Origin: Actinomycetes bacterium
GTDB lineage: Bacteria > Actinomycetota > Acidimicrobiia > Acidimicrobiales > RAAP-2
Direction of reading: 5' to 3'
Length of the DNA stretch: 62,178 bases
NCBI GenBank assembly: GCA_021810205.1
Contig: JAJZJC010000003.1
Location: forward strand, 1 to 62,178
The position numbers and the translations under genes were made by a program. The first letter of the stretch is position 1. Every line of letters starts with the position of its first letter. The notes under the pieces were generated by a model that did not search any database, was not told the DNA's origin, and worked only from the letters and a program-made list of their open reading frames with translations. Shown in pieces: positions 45,829-55,800 of the stretch.

Positions 45829-46946
45829 GCGGCACGGCGCAGCGTCGAAGCGGCGCCGCCGCTCGTCGAAGCGACGCGGCGTTCGACCGTCTTGCCGAGC
45901 GCCTGCGCGACGCGGGGCTCGACGACGTCGCGCGTGACGCCCCGCTGGGTACGCTCACGACCTACCGCGTGGGGGGTACCGCGGCCCTGTCCGTCAAGGT
46001 GGCGAGCGAGCGCGAGCTGCGTCAGGTGCGTGACGTGGTCTGCTCCTCGGGCGCTCGAGCCTCCTCGGGCGCTCGAGCCTCCTCGGACGACGGTGCCTGC
46101 GAGGGTGCCCGCGACGGACTTGCAGTGCTCGTCGTGGGGAACGGATCGAACCTCTTGGTAGCAGACGCGGGCTTCCGCGGCCTCGCGCTGCACCTCGGCA
46201 GCGAGCTCGCCGAGATCGAGCTGCCGGGCGGACCGAGCGATGTGCCGCACGACGGCGCCGGCGCGGTCGTACGCGCTGGCGGCGCTGCGGGCATGCCGGT
46301 CCTCGCCAGGCGTACGGTCGATGCAGGCTTGCGCGGTCTCGAGTGGGCCGTGGGCATCCCCGGCTCCGTTGGCGGGGCGCTGAAGATGAACGCTGGCGGG
46401 CATGGAGCGGACACGGCCTCGTGCCTCCGGCGCTACCGCTGGCTCGATGTCCTCTCTCCCCAAGAGGGAGAAGACGGCGCCTCCCGCCTCGGGCTGGGCT
46501 ATCGCACCTCATTGCTGCTCGACTCCGAGGTCGTGGTATGGGCGGAGTTCGACGTACGGCGGGGCGACAGGGCCGACGGGCGGGCCGAGCTGTCGGCGAT
46601 CGTGCGATGGCGCCGCGAGCACCAGCCTGGCGGGAGCAACGCCGGCTCGGTCTTCGTCAATCCCCCCGACGATGCCGCGGGCCGCCTCATCGATGCCGCA
46701 GGGCTGAAGGGCTTCCGGCTCGGCACGGCGAAGGTGTCGGAGAAGCACGCGAACTTCATTCAAGCTGACGACGGAGGATCGGCGGACGACGTCTTGGACT
46801 TGATGCTCCACGTCCGCCGAACGGTCGCGTCGACCCACGGTGTCGAGCTGCGGGCCGAGGTGAAGCTGGTCGGCTTCCCCCCCGCCCGGGTGGCTGCGCT
46901 CCGTGGGCTCGACGATGGCGAGACCGTCACGGGGGTCGACGCGTGA
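45825..46946 (+). CDS. murB: UDP-N-acetylenolpyruvoylglucosamine reductase MurB
   Basis: TTYRVGGTAALSV...VVGNGSNLLVADAGFRGLALHLG...LEWAVGIPGSVGGALKMNAGGHG...QPGGSNAGSVFVNPPDDAAGRLIDAAGLKGFRLGTAKVSEKHANFIQ. Confidence 0.95.
   Translation: MSGTAQRRSGAAARRSDAAFDRLAERLRDAGLDDVARDAPLGTLTTYRVGGTAALSVKVASERELRQVRDVVCSSGARASSGARASSDDGACEGARDGLAVLVVGNGSNLLVADAGFRGLALHLGSELAEIELPGGPSDVPHDGAGAVVRAGGAAGMPVLARRTVDAGLRGLEWAVGIPGSVGGALKMNAGGHGADTASCLRRYRWLDVLSPQEGEDGASRLGLGYRTSLLLDSEVVVWAEFDVRRGDRADGRAELSAIVRWRREHQPGGSNAGSVFVNPPDDAAGRLIDAAGLKGFRLGTAKVSEKHANFIQADDGGSADDVLDLMLHVRRTVASTHGVELRAEVKLVGFPPARVAALRGLDDGETVTGVDA
46043..46086 (+). repeat. 18-bp tandem repeat (2.4 copies) inside murB
   Basis: CTCCTCGGGCGCTCGAGC x2 followed by CTCCTCGG; encodes SSGARA SSGARA SS. 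Confidence 0.9.
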
Positions 46947-47935
46947 GCGCCGCGCAGCGGCCCCAATCCCGCGCTCGCTCGGGTCCTCGGCGATCTCGGA
47001 CGTCCATCCGGACCCGGGAGGCGGGCCGGAAACGGCCTGCTGGCACAACCGGCACCGGGGGACGGGCGCCGGCTCGGCGCGGACGGTCGAGCGCGATCCA
47101 GCGGAAGCTGTCAGAGCGACGGGGCTCCGTCCGCGAGGCCCTCGGGCGTGCACGCCCTCGAGGGGGTGGGGTCCGTCGGGGCGATACGGCGGCACCGATC
47201 GACCCGCGCATCCGCGCTCGACGCGCTGAGGTCCTCCGGGGCCAGGCGCGCCGGCGACTCGGTATGGCGGTCGCCGTGCTGACCGTGCTCATGATCCTGG
47301 TCGGGTGCTGGGCGTTGCTGCACTCGAGAGTGTTCTCCGCCAGGGTGATCAGGGTGACCGGCGCTGTGCACACGCCAGCCTCGGAGATCATCGCCGCGGC
47401 TGGGCTCGCCGACCATCCACCGCTCATCGACGTCACGGGCGCTGCGACTGCACGGCTCGAGCGCCTGCCCTGGGTGGCACACGCGACGGTCACGCGCGAG
47501 TGGCCCGACGGCGTCCGGATCCAAGTGGTCGAGCGCTCACCGGTCGCGGCGGTCTCCGACGGCACGGCGTGGGTGCTCGTCGCGCGCTCGGGAAAGGTCC
47601 TGGCACGCGTGGCCGTTCCGCCAGCGACGGTGGTGCGCGTGTCGAGCCCCTCGGCGCCCGGTCCCCCCGGCACGACACTGACGTCGGCGCGGCCGGCCCT
47701 GAAGGTCGCTGCCTCGCTCCCAACTGCCTTCAAGACCCAGGTCGCGAGCGTGGCGGCTGGTCCCCGCGGCACCGTCACCCTCCACTTGACGTCCGGCCTC
47801 ACTGTCAACCTTGGGTCGACCGCCGCGCTCACGCGCAAGTACGAGGACGTCGCTGCCATCCTCGCCGGAGCCAAGCTCACGGTGGGGGAGGTCATCGACG
47901 TGGCGGCGCCGGCTGCGCCCATCGTGACCCACTGA
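46943..47935 (+). CDS. ftsQ: Cell division protein FtsQ (POTRA domain)
   Basis: Basic N-terminus, TM (MAVAVLTVLMILVGCWALLHS), VFSARVIRVTGAVHTPASEIIAAAGLADHPPLIDVTGAATARLERLPWVAHATVTREWPDGVRIQVVERSPVA. Confidence 0.92.
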   Translation: MSAAQRPQSRARSGPRRSRTSIRTREAGRKRPAGTTGTGGRAPARRGRSSAIQRKLSERRGSVREALGRARPRGGGVRRGDTAAPIDPRIRARRAEVLRGQARRRLGMAVAVLTVLMILVGCWALLHSRVFSARVIRVTGAVHTPASEIIAAAGLADHPPLIDVTGAATARLERLPWVAHATVTREWPDGVRIQVVERSPVAAVSDGTAWVLVARSGKVLARVAVPPATVVRVSSPSAPGPPGTTLTSARPALKVAASLPTAFKTQVASVAAGPRGTVTLHLTSGLTVNLGSTAALTRKYEDVAAILAGAKLTVGEVIDVAAPAAPIVTH

Positions 47936-47984
47936 GCGCTCGCACCGAGTCGGCAGAGAGTCGGCGGAACCGAAAGGGGATCGC

Positions 47985-48013
47985 TTGACCCCGCCCGGCG
48001 CCTCCCATATCGT
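47985..48013 (+). promoter_or_regulatory. Predicted ftsZ promoter
   Basis: TTGACC (47985-47990... )-N17-TATCGT (48008-48013), about 145 bp upstream of ftsZ ATG. Confidence 0.35.
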
Positions 48014-48158
48014 GTCCGCGGGTCACGTCGAGGAGACGTCGACCTCCGCGTCAGGGTGAGAAGCTCTCGCGGACTTGCGGAGCCCGCTCCCTTGCCGGCT
48101 GTGGCGGAGCCCCGGGCACACATCGTTCGGCCGGCTGGCCACAGCGTCGAGGGAGCAC

Positions 48159-49268
48159 ATGACCGGTCCGTCACACAGCAACTACCTGGCGTTGATCAAG
48201 GTGGTCGGCGTCGGCGGAGGCGGCGTAAACGCCGTGAACCGGATGATCGACGCGGGCTTGAAGCACGTCGAGTTCATCGCCGCCAACACCGATGCGCAGG
48301 CGCTGCTCATGAGCGATGCCGACTTGAAGCTCGATATCGGCCGGCAGCTGACCAAGGGGCTCGGCGCCGGCAGCGATCCCGAGGTGGGGCGTCAGGCCGC
48401 CGACGAGCATCGCGCCGAGATCGAAGAGGCGCTCCAGGGTGCCGACATGGTGTTCATCACCGCCGGGAAGGGCGGAGGCACCGGCACGGGCGCTGCGCCC
48501 GTGGTGGCTGAGATCGCCAAGAACCTCGGCGCGCTGACCATCGGGGTCGTGACTCGTCCGTTCACCTTTGAAGGCCGTCGCCGCGCGATGCAGGCGGAAA
48601 AGGGCATCCAGACCCTGAAGGAGAAGGTCGACACGCTGATCGTGATCCCCAACGACCGGCTGCTCACCGTCTCGAACGAGAAGACCTCCATGGTCAACGC
48701 CTTCAAGATGGCTGACGAGGTGTTATTGCAGGGCGTGCGCGGTATCACCGACCTCATCACCATCCCAGGGCTGATCAACACCGACTTCGCCGACGTGAAG
48801 ATGATCATGCTGAACGCCGGCACCGCCATCATGGGGATCGGTGCCGCGAGCGGCGACGGCCGGGCCGTGAACGCGGCGCGCGCAGCCATCACGAGCCCAC
48901 TGCTCGAAGCGTCGATCGAGGGAGCCCGCGGCATCCTGCTCAACATCGTGGGTGGAAGCGACCTGGGCCTCTTCGAAGTGAACGAGGCTGCGGAGATCAT
49001 CCATGCCGTCGCGCACCCCGACGCCAACATCATCTTCGGTGCCGTCGTCGACGACGACATGGGCGACGAGGTCCGCGTGACGGTGATCGCTGCAGGCTTC
49101 GACCGCTGGGAGGAGCCCGCGCATGCCGCAGAGCCAGAGCGCAGCGGCGCGCCGGCGACCCGAGGGTCGACCCTCGAGCCGCCGCCACTGGACATCTTCG
49201 GCAACACGACCGACCACGGCGTCGACATCGACGACGACGACTTCGACGTGCCGTCGTTCCTGCGCTGA
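48159..49268 (+). CDS. ftsZ: Cell division protein FtsZ
   Basis: [38 protein letters not shown]...[22 protein letters not shown]...[14 protein letters not shown]...C-terminus [12 protein letters not shown]. Confidence 0.98.
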   Translation: MTGPSHSNYLALIKVVGVGGGGVNAVNRMIDAGLKHVEFIAANTDAQALLMSDADLKLDIGRQLTKGLGAGSDPEVGRQAADEHRAEIEEALQGADMVFITAGKGGGTGTGAAPVVAEIAKNLGALTIGVVTRPFTFEGRRRAMQAEKGIQTLKEKVDTLIVIPNDRLLTVSNEKTSMVNAFKMADEVLLQGVRGITDLITIPGLINTDFADVKMIMLNAGTAIMGIGAASGDGRAVNAARAAITSPLLEASIEGARGILLNIVGGSDLGLFEVNEAAEIIHAVAHPDANIIFGAVVDDDMGDEVRVTVIAAGFDRWEEPAHAAEPERSGAPATRGSTLEPPPLDIFGNTTDHGVDIDDDDFDVPSFLR

Positions 49269-49269
49269 C

Positions 49270-49977
49270 ATGCCGAGCGAGGGCACCTCGCGCGCCGACG
49301 TGCCCGCAGCGCTCGCTGTCGCGAGGAGGCGCATCGAGGCGGCGGGAGGCGACCCGGACGCCGTGCGCATCGTCGCCGTCACCAAGGGCTTCGGGCCCGA
49401 CGCCGTCCTTGGCGCGCTCGCCGCAGGGTTGCGCGACGTCGGCGAGAACTACGCGCAGGAGCTGTTGACCAAGGCGGCGGCGCTGGCTGAGACCACGCTG
49501 GGGACGGACGCGCTGGGCGCGCGAGGGCACGGCGGGGTCCGTTGGCACTTCCTTGGGGCCGTCCAGCGCAACAAGGTGCGGGCGCTGGCACCGTTGCTCT
49601 TCTGTTGGCAGGGCGTCGCCCGTGCCGTCGAAGGCGAAGCCATCGCCCGCCACTGTCCGGGTGCCTCCGTGCTCGTCGAGGTCGAGCTCACCGGCGACTC
49701 GTCGCGCAACGGCTGTCCTCCCGACGAGGTGCCAGGGCTCGTGGCGGCGCTGCGGTCCTGCGACCTCGACGTCCGGGGCCTCATGACCGTTGCCCCGGCC
49801 GGTGGCGGCGACGACGCCCGTCAGGCGTTTCGCGCGTGCCGGGACCTCGCCGATCGACTGGACCTGCCGGAACGTTCGATGGGCATGAGCGACGACCTGG
49901 AGCTGGCAGTGGCGGAGGGCACGACCATGGTGCGCCTCGGGCGTGCCCTCTTCGGCGATCGCCCGCCTCGTCGATGA
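49270..49977 (+). CDS. YggS/PLPBP-family pyridoxal phosphate homeostasis protein
   Basis: VRIVAVTKGFGPDAVLGALAAGLRDVGENYAQELLTKAA...RWHFLGAVQRNKVRAL...LMTVAPAGG...SMGMSDDLELAVAEGTTMVRLGRALFG. Confidence 0.93.
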   Translation: MPSEGTSRADVPAALAVARRRIEAAGGDPDAVRIVAVTKGFGPDAVLGALAAGLRDVGENYAQELLTKAAALAETTLGTDALGARGHGGVRWHFLGAVQRNKVRALAPLLFCWQGVARAVEGEAIARHCPGASVLVEVELTGDSSRNGCPPDEVPGLVAALRSCDLDVRGLMTVAPAGGGDDARQAFRACRDLADRLDLPERSMGMSDDLELAVAEGTTMVRLGRALFGDRPPRR

Positions 49978-50076
49978 CCGGCTGGGCGCAGCTCGAGCCA
50001 GACCCGCGCGCGGCGCCCGGGAGTGTCCGCCCATCTGCCGATGAAGGCAGTACGCTACGCCCCGAGGAGACGTGCG

Positions 50077-50646
50077 ATGCCCACCTTTTTGAAGAAGACG
50101 ATGGTCTATCTCGGCCTGCTCGACGACGAGTACGACGAGTACGACGACTACGACGACCACGGTCACCGGGGATTCGCGACCGCAGCGCGAACCGAGACGC
50201 GGGTCCCGCCCGTCGAAGATCCCGTCGAGGACGAGCCGCCGCCGGTCACGTCGCCCACCGGGCGCATCCGCACGCTGCCCCGTGATGCGGCCGCGGGCGC
50301 GGCCGGTGCTTTCGGTCCAGGTAGCGTCGCCACGCGGGCGCCGGTGATCCGGCCGATGAGCGCAGACCACGCGACGAAGGTACAGGTAGTGGCGCCGACG
50401 CGCTTCGGCGATGCCAAGGAGATTGCCGACTGCCTGAAGGCCAACAGGCCGGTCATCGTCAACCTCCAGGTTGCCGAGCGGGATCTGCAGCGACGGATGA
50501 TCGACTTCTGCAGCGGCGTCACGTACGCGCTGAGTGGTGAGATGGAGAAGGTTGCCGACGAGGTCTTCCTGCTTGCACCGACGAACGTGAAGGTGTCCGA
50601 GGAAGAGCGCCAGCGGCTCCAGGAGCGAGGGTTCGGCCGGGCGTGA
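50077..50646 (+). CDS. sepF: Cell division protein SepF
   Basis: MPTFLKKTMVYLGLLDDEYDEYDDYDD...PTRFGDAKEIADCLKANRPVIVNLQVAERDLQRRMIDFCSGVTYALSGEMEKVADEVFLLAPTNVKVS. Confidence 0.96.
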   Translation: MPTFLKKTMVYLGLLDDEYDEYDDYDDHGHRGFATAARTETRVPPVEDPVEDEPPPVTSPTGRIRTLPRDAAAGAAGAFGPGSVATRAPVIRPMSADHATKVQVVAPTRFGDAKEIADCLKANRPVIVNLQVAERDLQRRMIDFCSGVTYALSGEMEKVADEVFLLAPTNVKVSEEERQRLQERGFGRA

Positions 50647-50909
50647 ACGCCCTGAACGTCATCGCCTATGTGGTCGAGGCGTACGTCATCGTCCTGATCG
50701 CACGAGCGCTCCTCAGCTGGTTGCCCGCGCGGCCCGGCACGCCACTGCACCATGTGGTGCGCGCGCTCGACATGGTCACCGAGCCCGTTCTCCGGCCGGT
50801 GCGGCGGGTGCTTCCCACCGTCCGGGCGGGAGGGATGGGCATCGACCTCTCGATCATCGTGGTGATCGTGATCGCCGAGCTCGTGGTGATCCCGCTGCTC
50901 CGAGGCTGA
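50643..50909 (+). CDS. YggT family membrane protein
   Basis: VIAYVVEAYVIVLIARALLSWLPARPGTPLHHVVRALDMVTEPVLRPVRRVLPTVRAGGMGIDLSIIVVIVIAELVVIPLL. Confidence 0.93.
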   Translation: MNALNVIAYVVEAYVIVLIARALLSWLPARPGTPLHHVVRALDMVTEPVLRPVRRVLPTVRAGGMGIDLSIIVVIVIAELVVIPLLRG

Positions 50910-51096
50910 CGACGCGAGGCCTACGTCCTTCGATCGCACCCGTGCCGCATCGCACGAGCTCGGCACGGCCGCCCGCTCTTCATGCAGTGCGCGTGCGACG
51001 ATCAGGCATTCCGGGTGTGCACGTATCGCGTTCGGCATCGCTGAAGTGTCGTGCAATCCAAGGTCTGCGATGGCCGCAGGAGTACACTCGAGCCAC

Positions 51097-52038
51097 ATGG
51101 ACAACACCTCCGCCCCCCAGTCGATTCTCGACACCTTGCGGACCGTGGAGTTCCGCCTCGGGCTCAAGGGGTACAACGTCGACGAAGTAGACGAGTACCT
51201 GGAGAAGGCTGCGGTCGAAGCCGAGTCGGTCAAGGACCAGCTGCGCAGCCTGACCGATCGGTTGCGTCAGGCGAACGATCGCATCAGCCAGCTCGAGTCC
51301 GAGCTGGACCAGCTGCCGGCGGAGCGCGCGCAGGATCGGGAGGGTGACCTCGCCGGAGCGGTCGCACCGGCGGGGGACGAGACGCTGCAGCGCACCTTGG
51401 TGCTCGCACAGAAATTCGTCGACCAGATCAAGCGGGAGAGCGAGGCCGAGGCGGCACAAGTGCTGGCCAAGGCCGAAGAGCGCGCTCGTGTGACGGTCGC
51501 GCAGGCAGAGGAGCACGCTCGGCGTGTCACCGCCGAGGCGGACCAGCGCCTGCGCGACGAGGTGGCCCGTCTCGAGTCGGTGCGCACGCGCCTGGTGAGC
51601 GAGGTCGACGCGATGTCCACGCACTTGGAGCAGCAGCGGGCCCGAATCCGAGAGTCCCTCACCGACGCGCTCCGCTGGTTCGACGAGCACGTGGAACCGC
51701 CGTCCGCCCCGCAGCGCCCCGCCGAAAAGGCGCGCGCTGCGGATCGCGCTGCCGACGGCGGGGCGCAGGGTGGCGAGCGGGAGCCGATGGCGCGTGTGGC
51801 GCACGGCGGGACGTCGGGGGCCGGGTCGTCGGAGGTCGGGTCGTCGACCCAGCTCATGCCGGCGGCCGGGGCCGCCGCGACGCAGTCGATGCCGGTGGTC
51901 CCCGTGAGCCCTCCGCCCGACGCGACCCAAGTGCTGCCGGTGACGCCCCCGGCCTCCGATCGTGCGCCGGCCATGGCCCCGTACGCTGACGGTGGCACGA
52001 CGGGCAGCCTCTTCGAGAACGGCCACCGAGGGGACTGA
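51097..52038 (+). CDS. DivIVA / Wag31-like polar growth protein
   Basis: SILDTLRTVEFRLGLKGYNVDEVDEYLEKAAVEAESVKDQLRSLTDRLRQANDRISQLESEL...LVLAQKFVDQIKRESEAEAAQVLAKAEERAR. Confidence 0.93.
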   Translation: MDNTSAPQSILDTLRTVEFRLGLKGYNVDEVDEYLEKAAVEAESVKDQLRSLTDRLRQANDRISQLESELDQLPAERAQDREGDLAGAVAPAGDETLQRTLVLAQKFVDQIKRESEAEAAQVLAKAEERARVTVAQAEEHARRVTAEADQRLRDEVARLESVRTRLVSEVDAMSTHLEQQRARIRESLTDALRWFDEHVEPPSAPQRPAEKARAADRAADGGAQGGEREPMARVAHGGTSGAGSSEVGSSTQLMPAAGAAATQSMPVVPVSPPPDATQVLPVTPPASDRAPAMAPYADGGTTGSLFENGHRGD

Positions 52039-52083
52039 GCCGACGGGCGGCTCGTGTCGCCGGCTGCCACCGTCAGGGGGTGG

Positions 52084-52112
52084 TTGAAGGGGGTGGGAGC
52101 GTCCGCTATGGT
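52084..52112 (+). promoter_or_regulatory. Predicted promoter for dksA-like/lspA/rluD genes
   Basis: TTGAAG (52084-52089)-N17-TATGGT (52107-52112). Confidence 0.45.
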
Positions 52113-52181
52113 CTCCGGCTCTCGCGCTCGTCACCGTCGCCGGCGCGCCGAGGACCGTGCCAGGCGGAGAGGAGGGACCAC

Positions 52182-53162
52182 ATGACGCCAGCGGCCAGGT
52201 CGGATGCGTCACGCTCGGCGACGAAGCGGCAGCCGCCGGTGAGAACGGCGGGTCGAACGGGTAAGGTCACCGCCACGGCCACCGGTACAGGGTCCGCGAC
52301 CTCCTCTCGACGCTCGAGCGGCGCGACGCGCGGACGAGCGGCATCCCGGGTCCCCGCCAAGCGCATGGAGACGGATGGGGCGAGTCGTCGCGCGAGAGCT
52401 GCCACCGGTCGAGCGACTTCGGCCCGTGCGCCAGCTGGGGGAACGCGTGCAGGATCTGTTGGGAAGTCGACTGCGGTCGCCACGAAGGCGCCCGCGAAGG
52501 AGAAGGTGAACAGCGCAGTGACCTCGACCCCCCGCACGAACGCGAAGAGTGCGCCCGCGGCGAAGTCCGCATCGTCAGTGAAGAGCGCGGCAGCACCCAA
52601 GGCGGCGGCGAACACGTCGAAGTCCGCGACGACCGCTGGCAAGCCGACCAGTCGATCGAAGGTGTCCGAGACGACGAAGGCTGCCGCTGGCGCCAAGGCC
52701 ACCTCCGGCGGCGCGGCTGGCACGCCGGTGTCGGGCAACGGCGCGGCGTCCGGCATGCCAGCGCGTGTCACCACGGCAGGACCGTACGAAGGCGACGAGA
52801 AGTTCCTTGCCGAGCAGCGCCAGTTGCTCGAGAGCGAACGAGCGGTATACGAGGGACAGGCGTCCGACTTACGTGCCGAGGCCGACTCGCTCGCGCAGGA
52901 GCGGGAGCCCGGTGACGTGCAATTCGACGAAGAGTCGGGCGAAGGCGGCACGGTGACCGTCGATCGTGAGCGTGACCTCGCGCTGAGCGCGCAGGCGCTC
53001 GCGGCAGTTGACGAGATCGACGCTGCCCTCGCGCGGATCGCCGACGGCACCTACGGCGCGTGCGAACGTTGCCATCAGGCGATCCCGAAGCCTCGCCTGA
53101 AGGCGTTGCCGTTCGCTCGGCTGTGCGTGGCCTGCAAGAGCGGGGGGCTGTCGCGGCGCTGA
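52182..53162 (+). CDS. DksA/TraR zinc-finger protein with long Ala/Lys/Ser/Thr-rich N-terminal extension
   Basis: C-terminus EIDAALARIADGTYGACERCHQAIPKPRLKALPFARLCVACK; residues 1-~200 low complexity (e.g. KSAPAAKSASSVKSAAAPKAAANTSKSATTAGK). Confidence 0.9.
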   Translation: MTPAARSDASRSATKRQPPVRTAGRTGKVTATATGTGSATSSRRSSGATRGRAASRVPAKRMETDGASRRARAATGRATSARAPAGGTRAGSVGKSTAVATKAPAKEKVNSAVTSTPRTNAKSAPAAKSASSVKSAAAPKAAANTSKSATTAGKPTSRSKVSETTKAAAGAKATSGGAAGTPVSGNGAASGMPARVTTAGPYEGDEKFLAEQRQLLESERAVYEGQASDLRAEADSLAQEREPGDVQFDEESGEGGTVTVDRERDLALSAQALAAVDEIDAALARIADGTYGACERCHQAIPKPRLKALPFARLCVACKSGGLSRR

Positions 53163-53185
53163 GCAGGTGCCGGCACCGGCCCTTG

Positions 53186-53743
53186 GTGGCGACCGTTGCC
53201 GTCGCAGCGGTCGTGATCGCGGCCGACCAGGCAACGACCTCGTGGGCCCTCGCGGCCCTTCAGCGTCCCGAGCATCTCGTCGGTCCGCTCGGCTTGGCGC
53301 TGCAGTACAACTCGGGTAGCGCGTTCAGCCTCTTCACCGGTGCAGGGAACTGGATCGTCGCGGCGGTCATGGCGCTGCTCGTCGCCATGTGCTGGCTGGC
53401 CTGGCGTGCCCGGCGCCTCTGGGTCGGGGTGGCGTACGGGCTCGTCCTCGGAGGCGCGCTCGGCAACCTGGCCGACCGCCTGTTCCGCGGCCATCACGGC
53501 GACGTGGTCGACTTCGTGACGCTGAGCCACTGGCCGACCTTCAACCTGGCTGACGCGGCCATCACCGTCGGAGTGGTGACGTTGATCGTGATGATCGTGC
53601 TGCGGCCGGCGAGTGACTTCCATCACCCCTCCCAAGCGAGCCCAGAGCCGCCGGTGCCGGCGCGCTCGTGCCCGGATGCGTCACCCCGAGCACCAGCGCA
53701 CCCCCCCGCGCGGCGCGCGGGGGCGACGGGTCGGCAGCGGTGA
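53186..53743 (+). CDS. lspA: Signal peptidase II (LspA)
   Basis: AADQATTSWALAALQ...LQYNSGSAFSLFTGAGN...LVLGGALGNLADRLFRGHHGDVVDFVTLSHWPTFNLADAAITVGV; start uncertain (TTG 53183 or GTG 53186). Confidence 0.94.
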   Translation: MATVAVAAVVIAADQATTSWALAALQRPEHLVGPLGLALQYNSGSAFSLFTGAGNWIVAAVMALLVAMCWLAWRARRLWVGVAYGLVLGGALGNLADRLFRGHHGDVVDFVTLSHWPTFNLADAAITVGVVTLIVMIVLRPASDFHHPSQASPEPPVPARSCPDASPRAPAHPPARRAGATGRQR

Positions 53744-54777
53744 CGTCGCGTGCACGAGAATTCGTCGCCGCGGTGCCGCGGGCGCTCGACGGGGTCCGTG
53801 TCGACCGCGCCGTCGCGATGCTGACGGGGGTGTCACGCGCCGAGGCGGCAGCGCTCGTCGCGGCTGGGCAGGTCAGCGTCGACGGGCGCGCAATGCGCTC
53901 TCGAAGCGCGCCGCTCGTGGCGGGTGGGGAGCTCGTCGTCGAGCTCCCCAGCGGGCGCCCCGCGCTCGAGCCGGAGGCGACCGTGCCCTTTCGCGTCGTG
54001 TACGAGGATCCAGGCTTCGTTGTCGTCGACAAGCCTGCCGGTGTGGTGGTGCACCCGGGTGCCGGCCGACGCGACGGGACGCTCGTCGCCGGGCTGCTCG
54101 CGCGCTATCCCGACATCGCCGGGCTCTGCGGGGTGTGTGACCCCACGCGTCCGGGCATCGTGCACCGCATCGATCGCTCGACGTCGGGACTGCTCGTGGT
54201 GGCACGCACTGCGGGTGCCTACCGTTCACTTGCCGCGCAGATGGCCGCGCGTTCGGCAGGGCGGCGGTACCTCGCGTTGGTCCTGGGGCACCTCGAGGAC
54301 GAGCGTGGGGTCATCGACGCGCCGATCGGCCGCTCCGTGCGCACGCCGACCAAGATGAGCGTCTCGTCGGCAGGTCGACCGGCCCGCACTGGCTATGAGG
54401 TCCTCCAGCGCCTCGACGAGGTGACTGGTCCTCACGGCGCGGTGGCGCTGCCAGCCACTCTCGTCTCCTGCCGTCTCGAGACGGGGAGGACGCACCAGAT
54501 CCGTGTGCACTTCGCGGCGATCGGCCACCCGGTGCTGGGCGACGACCGCTACGGGCGTCTGCCGACTGGGGTCCTCGCGCCGGGTCGGCTCTTCCTCCAC
54601 GCCGCAGAGCTGGCGATCGACCATCCCGAGAGCGCGCAGCGCATGTCGTGGAGCTCACCGCTCCCTGACGACCTGGTGTCGGTGCTCGGTGGGCGTGACG
54701 CAGATCCAGCCGCGGCCGGACCCGCGACGGCCGGGTCGCAGCGGCCAATCGATGACGGGGCCGGGAGCGGCGCGTAG
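53740..54777 (+). CDS. RluA-family pseudouridine synthase (RluD-like)
   Basis: S4-like N-terminus, VVYEDPGFVVVDKPAGVVVHPGAG...GIVHRIDRSTSGLLVVARTAGAYRSLAAQ...ETGRTHQIRVHFAAIGHPVLGDDRYG. Confidence 0.96.
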   Translation: MTSRAREFVAAVPRALDGVRVDRAVAMLTGVSRAEAAALVAAGQVSVDGRAMRSRSAPLVAGGELVVELPSGRPALEPEATVPFRVVYEDPGFVVVDKPAGVVVHPGAGRRDGTLVAGLLARYPDIAGLCGVCDPTRPGIVHRIDRSTSGLLVVARTAGAYRSLAAQMAARSAGRRYLALVLGHLEDERGVIDAPIGRSVRTPTKMSVSSAGRPARTGYEVLQRLDEVTGPHGAVALPATLVSCRLETGRTHQIRVHFAAIGHPVLGDDRYGRLPTGVLAPGRLFLHAAELAIDHPESAQRMSWSSPLPDDLVSVLGGRDADPAAAGPATAGSQRPIDDGAGSGA

Positions 54778-54786
54778 GCCGCGCAG

Positions 54787-55638
54787 TCAGGCTGCGGCGA
54801 CGGCGGCACCGGCGAGGGCGCCGTCCACCGACAAGGTGGCAAGGGCCTCTTCCTCGGCCCGGCGCACCCGGCGGACACCGACACCCAGGCGCTCGGCAGT
54901 CGTCTGAAGGGATGCCGGGGTGTCCCCGCCGAAGCCGAACCGCAGCCGCAGGACGTCGCGTTGGAGCTCAGGGAGCCGGTCCACCGCCTCCCGGATCCGT
55001 TCGAAGACCATCTGCTGGTCGACGCGCTCCGACCAGTTGTCGTCATCGGGGGCAACGAGGTCGCCGAGGGAGGTCGACGAGTCGACGGCGGCCGGCTGGT
55101 CCAGGCTTGCGGTCACGCGCGCGACGTCCTCGAGCGCCCGCCGCTCCTCGAGGGTCATCCCGGTGACCTCGGTGAGCTCCTCGTCGGTCGGCTGACGACC
55201 GAGCTGCCCGGCCAGCTCTGCAGTGATCGCGTCGAGGCGCTGGAGGCGCTCGCCCACCTCGAGGGGGATGCGGATGGTACGGCCGTGCTGCTGGACGGCC
55301 CGCTGGAGGGCCTGGCGGATCCACCACGTGGCGTAGGTGGAGAACCGAAATCCGCGCTCCCAGTCGAACTTCTCGACGGCGCGCAGCAGGCCGAACGTGC
55401 CCTCTTGCACGAGGTCGGCCAGGTCCACGCCTCGGTCCTGGTAGCGCCGTGCCCAATGGACCACGAGGCGCAGGTTCGCGGCCACCATCTCCTTGCGGGC
55501 GTGCTCGTCGCCGGCGGCCACCCGCTTCGCGAGCGCGATCTGCTGCTCGTGGTCGGGCATCGGGTACTGGTCCAGATCACGCAGGAGCAGCCCGAGGCTG
55601 TCGGTCGCGCCTGCCGTCGTCTTGGTGAGGGTGCTCAT
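54787..55638 (-). CDS. RNA polymerase sigma-70 factor, group 2-like (second in window)
   Basis: [76 protein letters not shown]...[40 protein letters not shown]. Confidence 0.94.
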   Translation of the reverse strand: MSTLTKTTAGATDSLGLLLRDLDQYPMPDHEQQIALAKRVAAGDEHARKEMVAANLRLVVHWARRYQDRGVDLADLVQEGTFGLLRAVEKFDWERGFRFSTYATWWIRQALQRAVQQHGRTIRIPLEVGERLQRLDAITAELAGQLGRQPTDEELTEVTGMTLEERRALEDVARVTASLDQPAAVDSSTSLGDLVAPDDDNWSERVDQQMVFERIREAVDRLPELQRDVLRLRFGFGGDTPASLQTTAERLGVGVRRVRRAEEEALATLSVDGALAGAAVAAA

Positions 55639-55674
55639 GATGCCGCTTCGTTCGCTCTCTGGTCTCTTCCGCTC

Positions 55675-55704
55675 TGTCCTCGGTCGGGTATGTCCTCGGT
55701 CGGG
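55675..55704 (+). repeat. 14-bp direct repeat, period 16
   Basis: TGTCCTCGGTCGGG at 55675-55688 and 55691-55704. Confidence 0.8.
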
Positions 55705-55800
55705 CGCTGCCTGTCCTGTAGCTCCTTACCCGTTCCATCGAATACAACGCCCATGCTGGCGATGGCATTCCGTGCCTTCAGGAGTCCTTAGCCGCTCCTT

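Noticed and set aside
47936-48158. Missing ftsA between ftsQ and ftsZ as an anomaly
   Set aside because: Absence of ftsA is normal in Actinobacteria, which use SepF (present here).
50107-50160. Acidic repeat (GACGAGTACGAC...) in sepF as a tandem repeat element
   Set aside because: Asp/Glu/Tyr-rich linker is common in SepF and the DNA repeat is imperfect.
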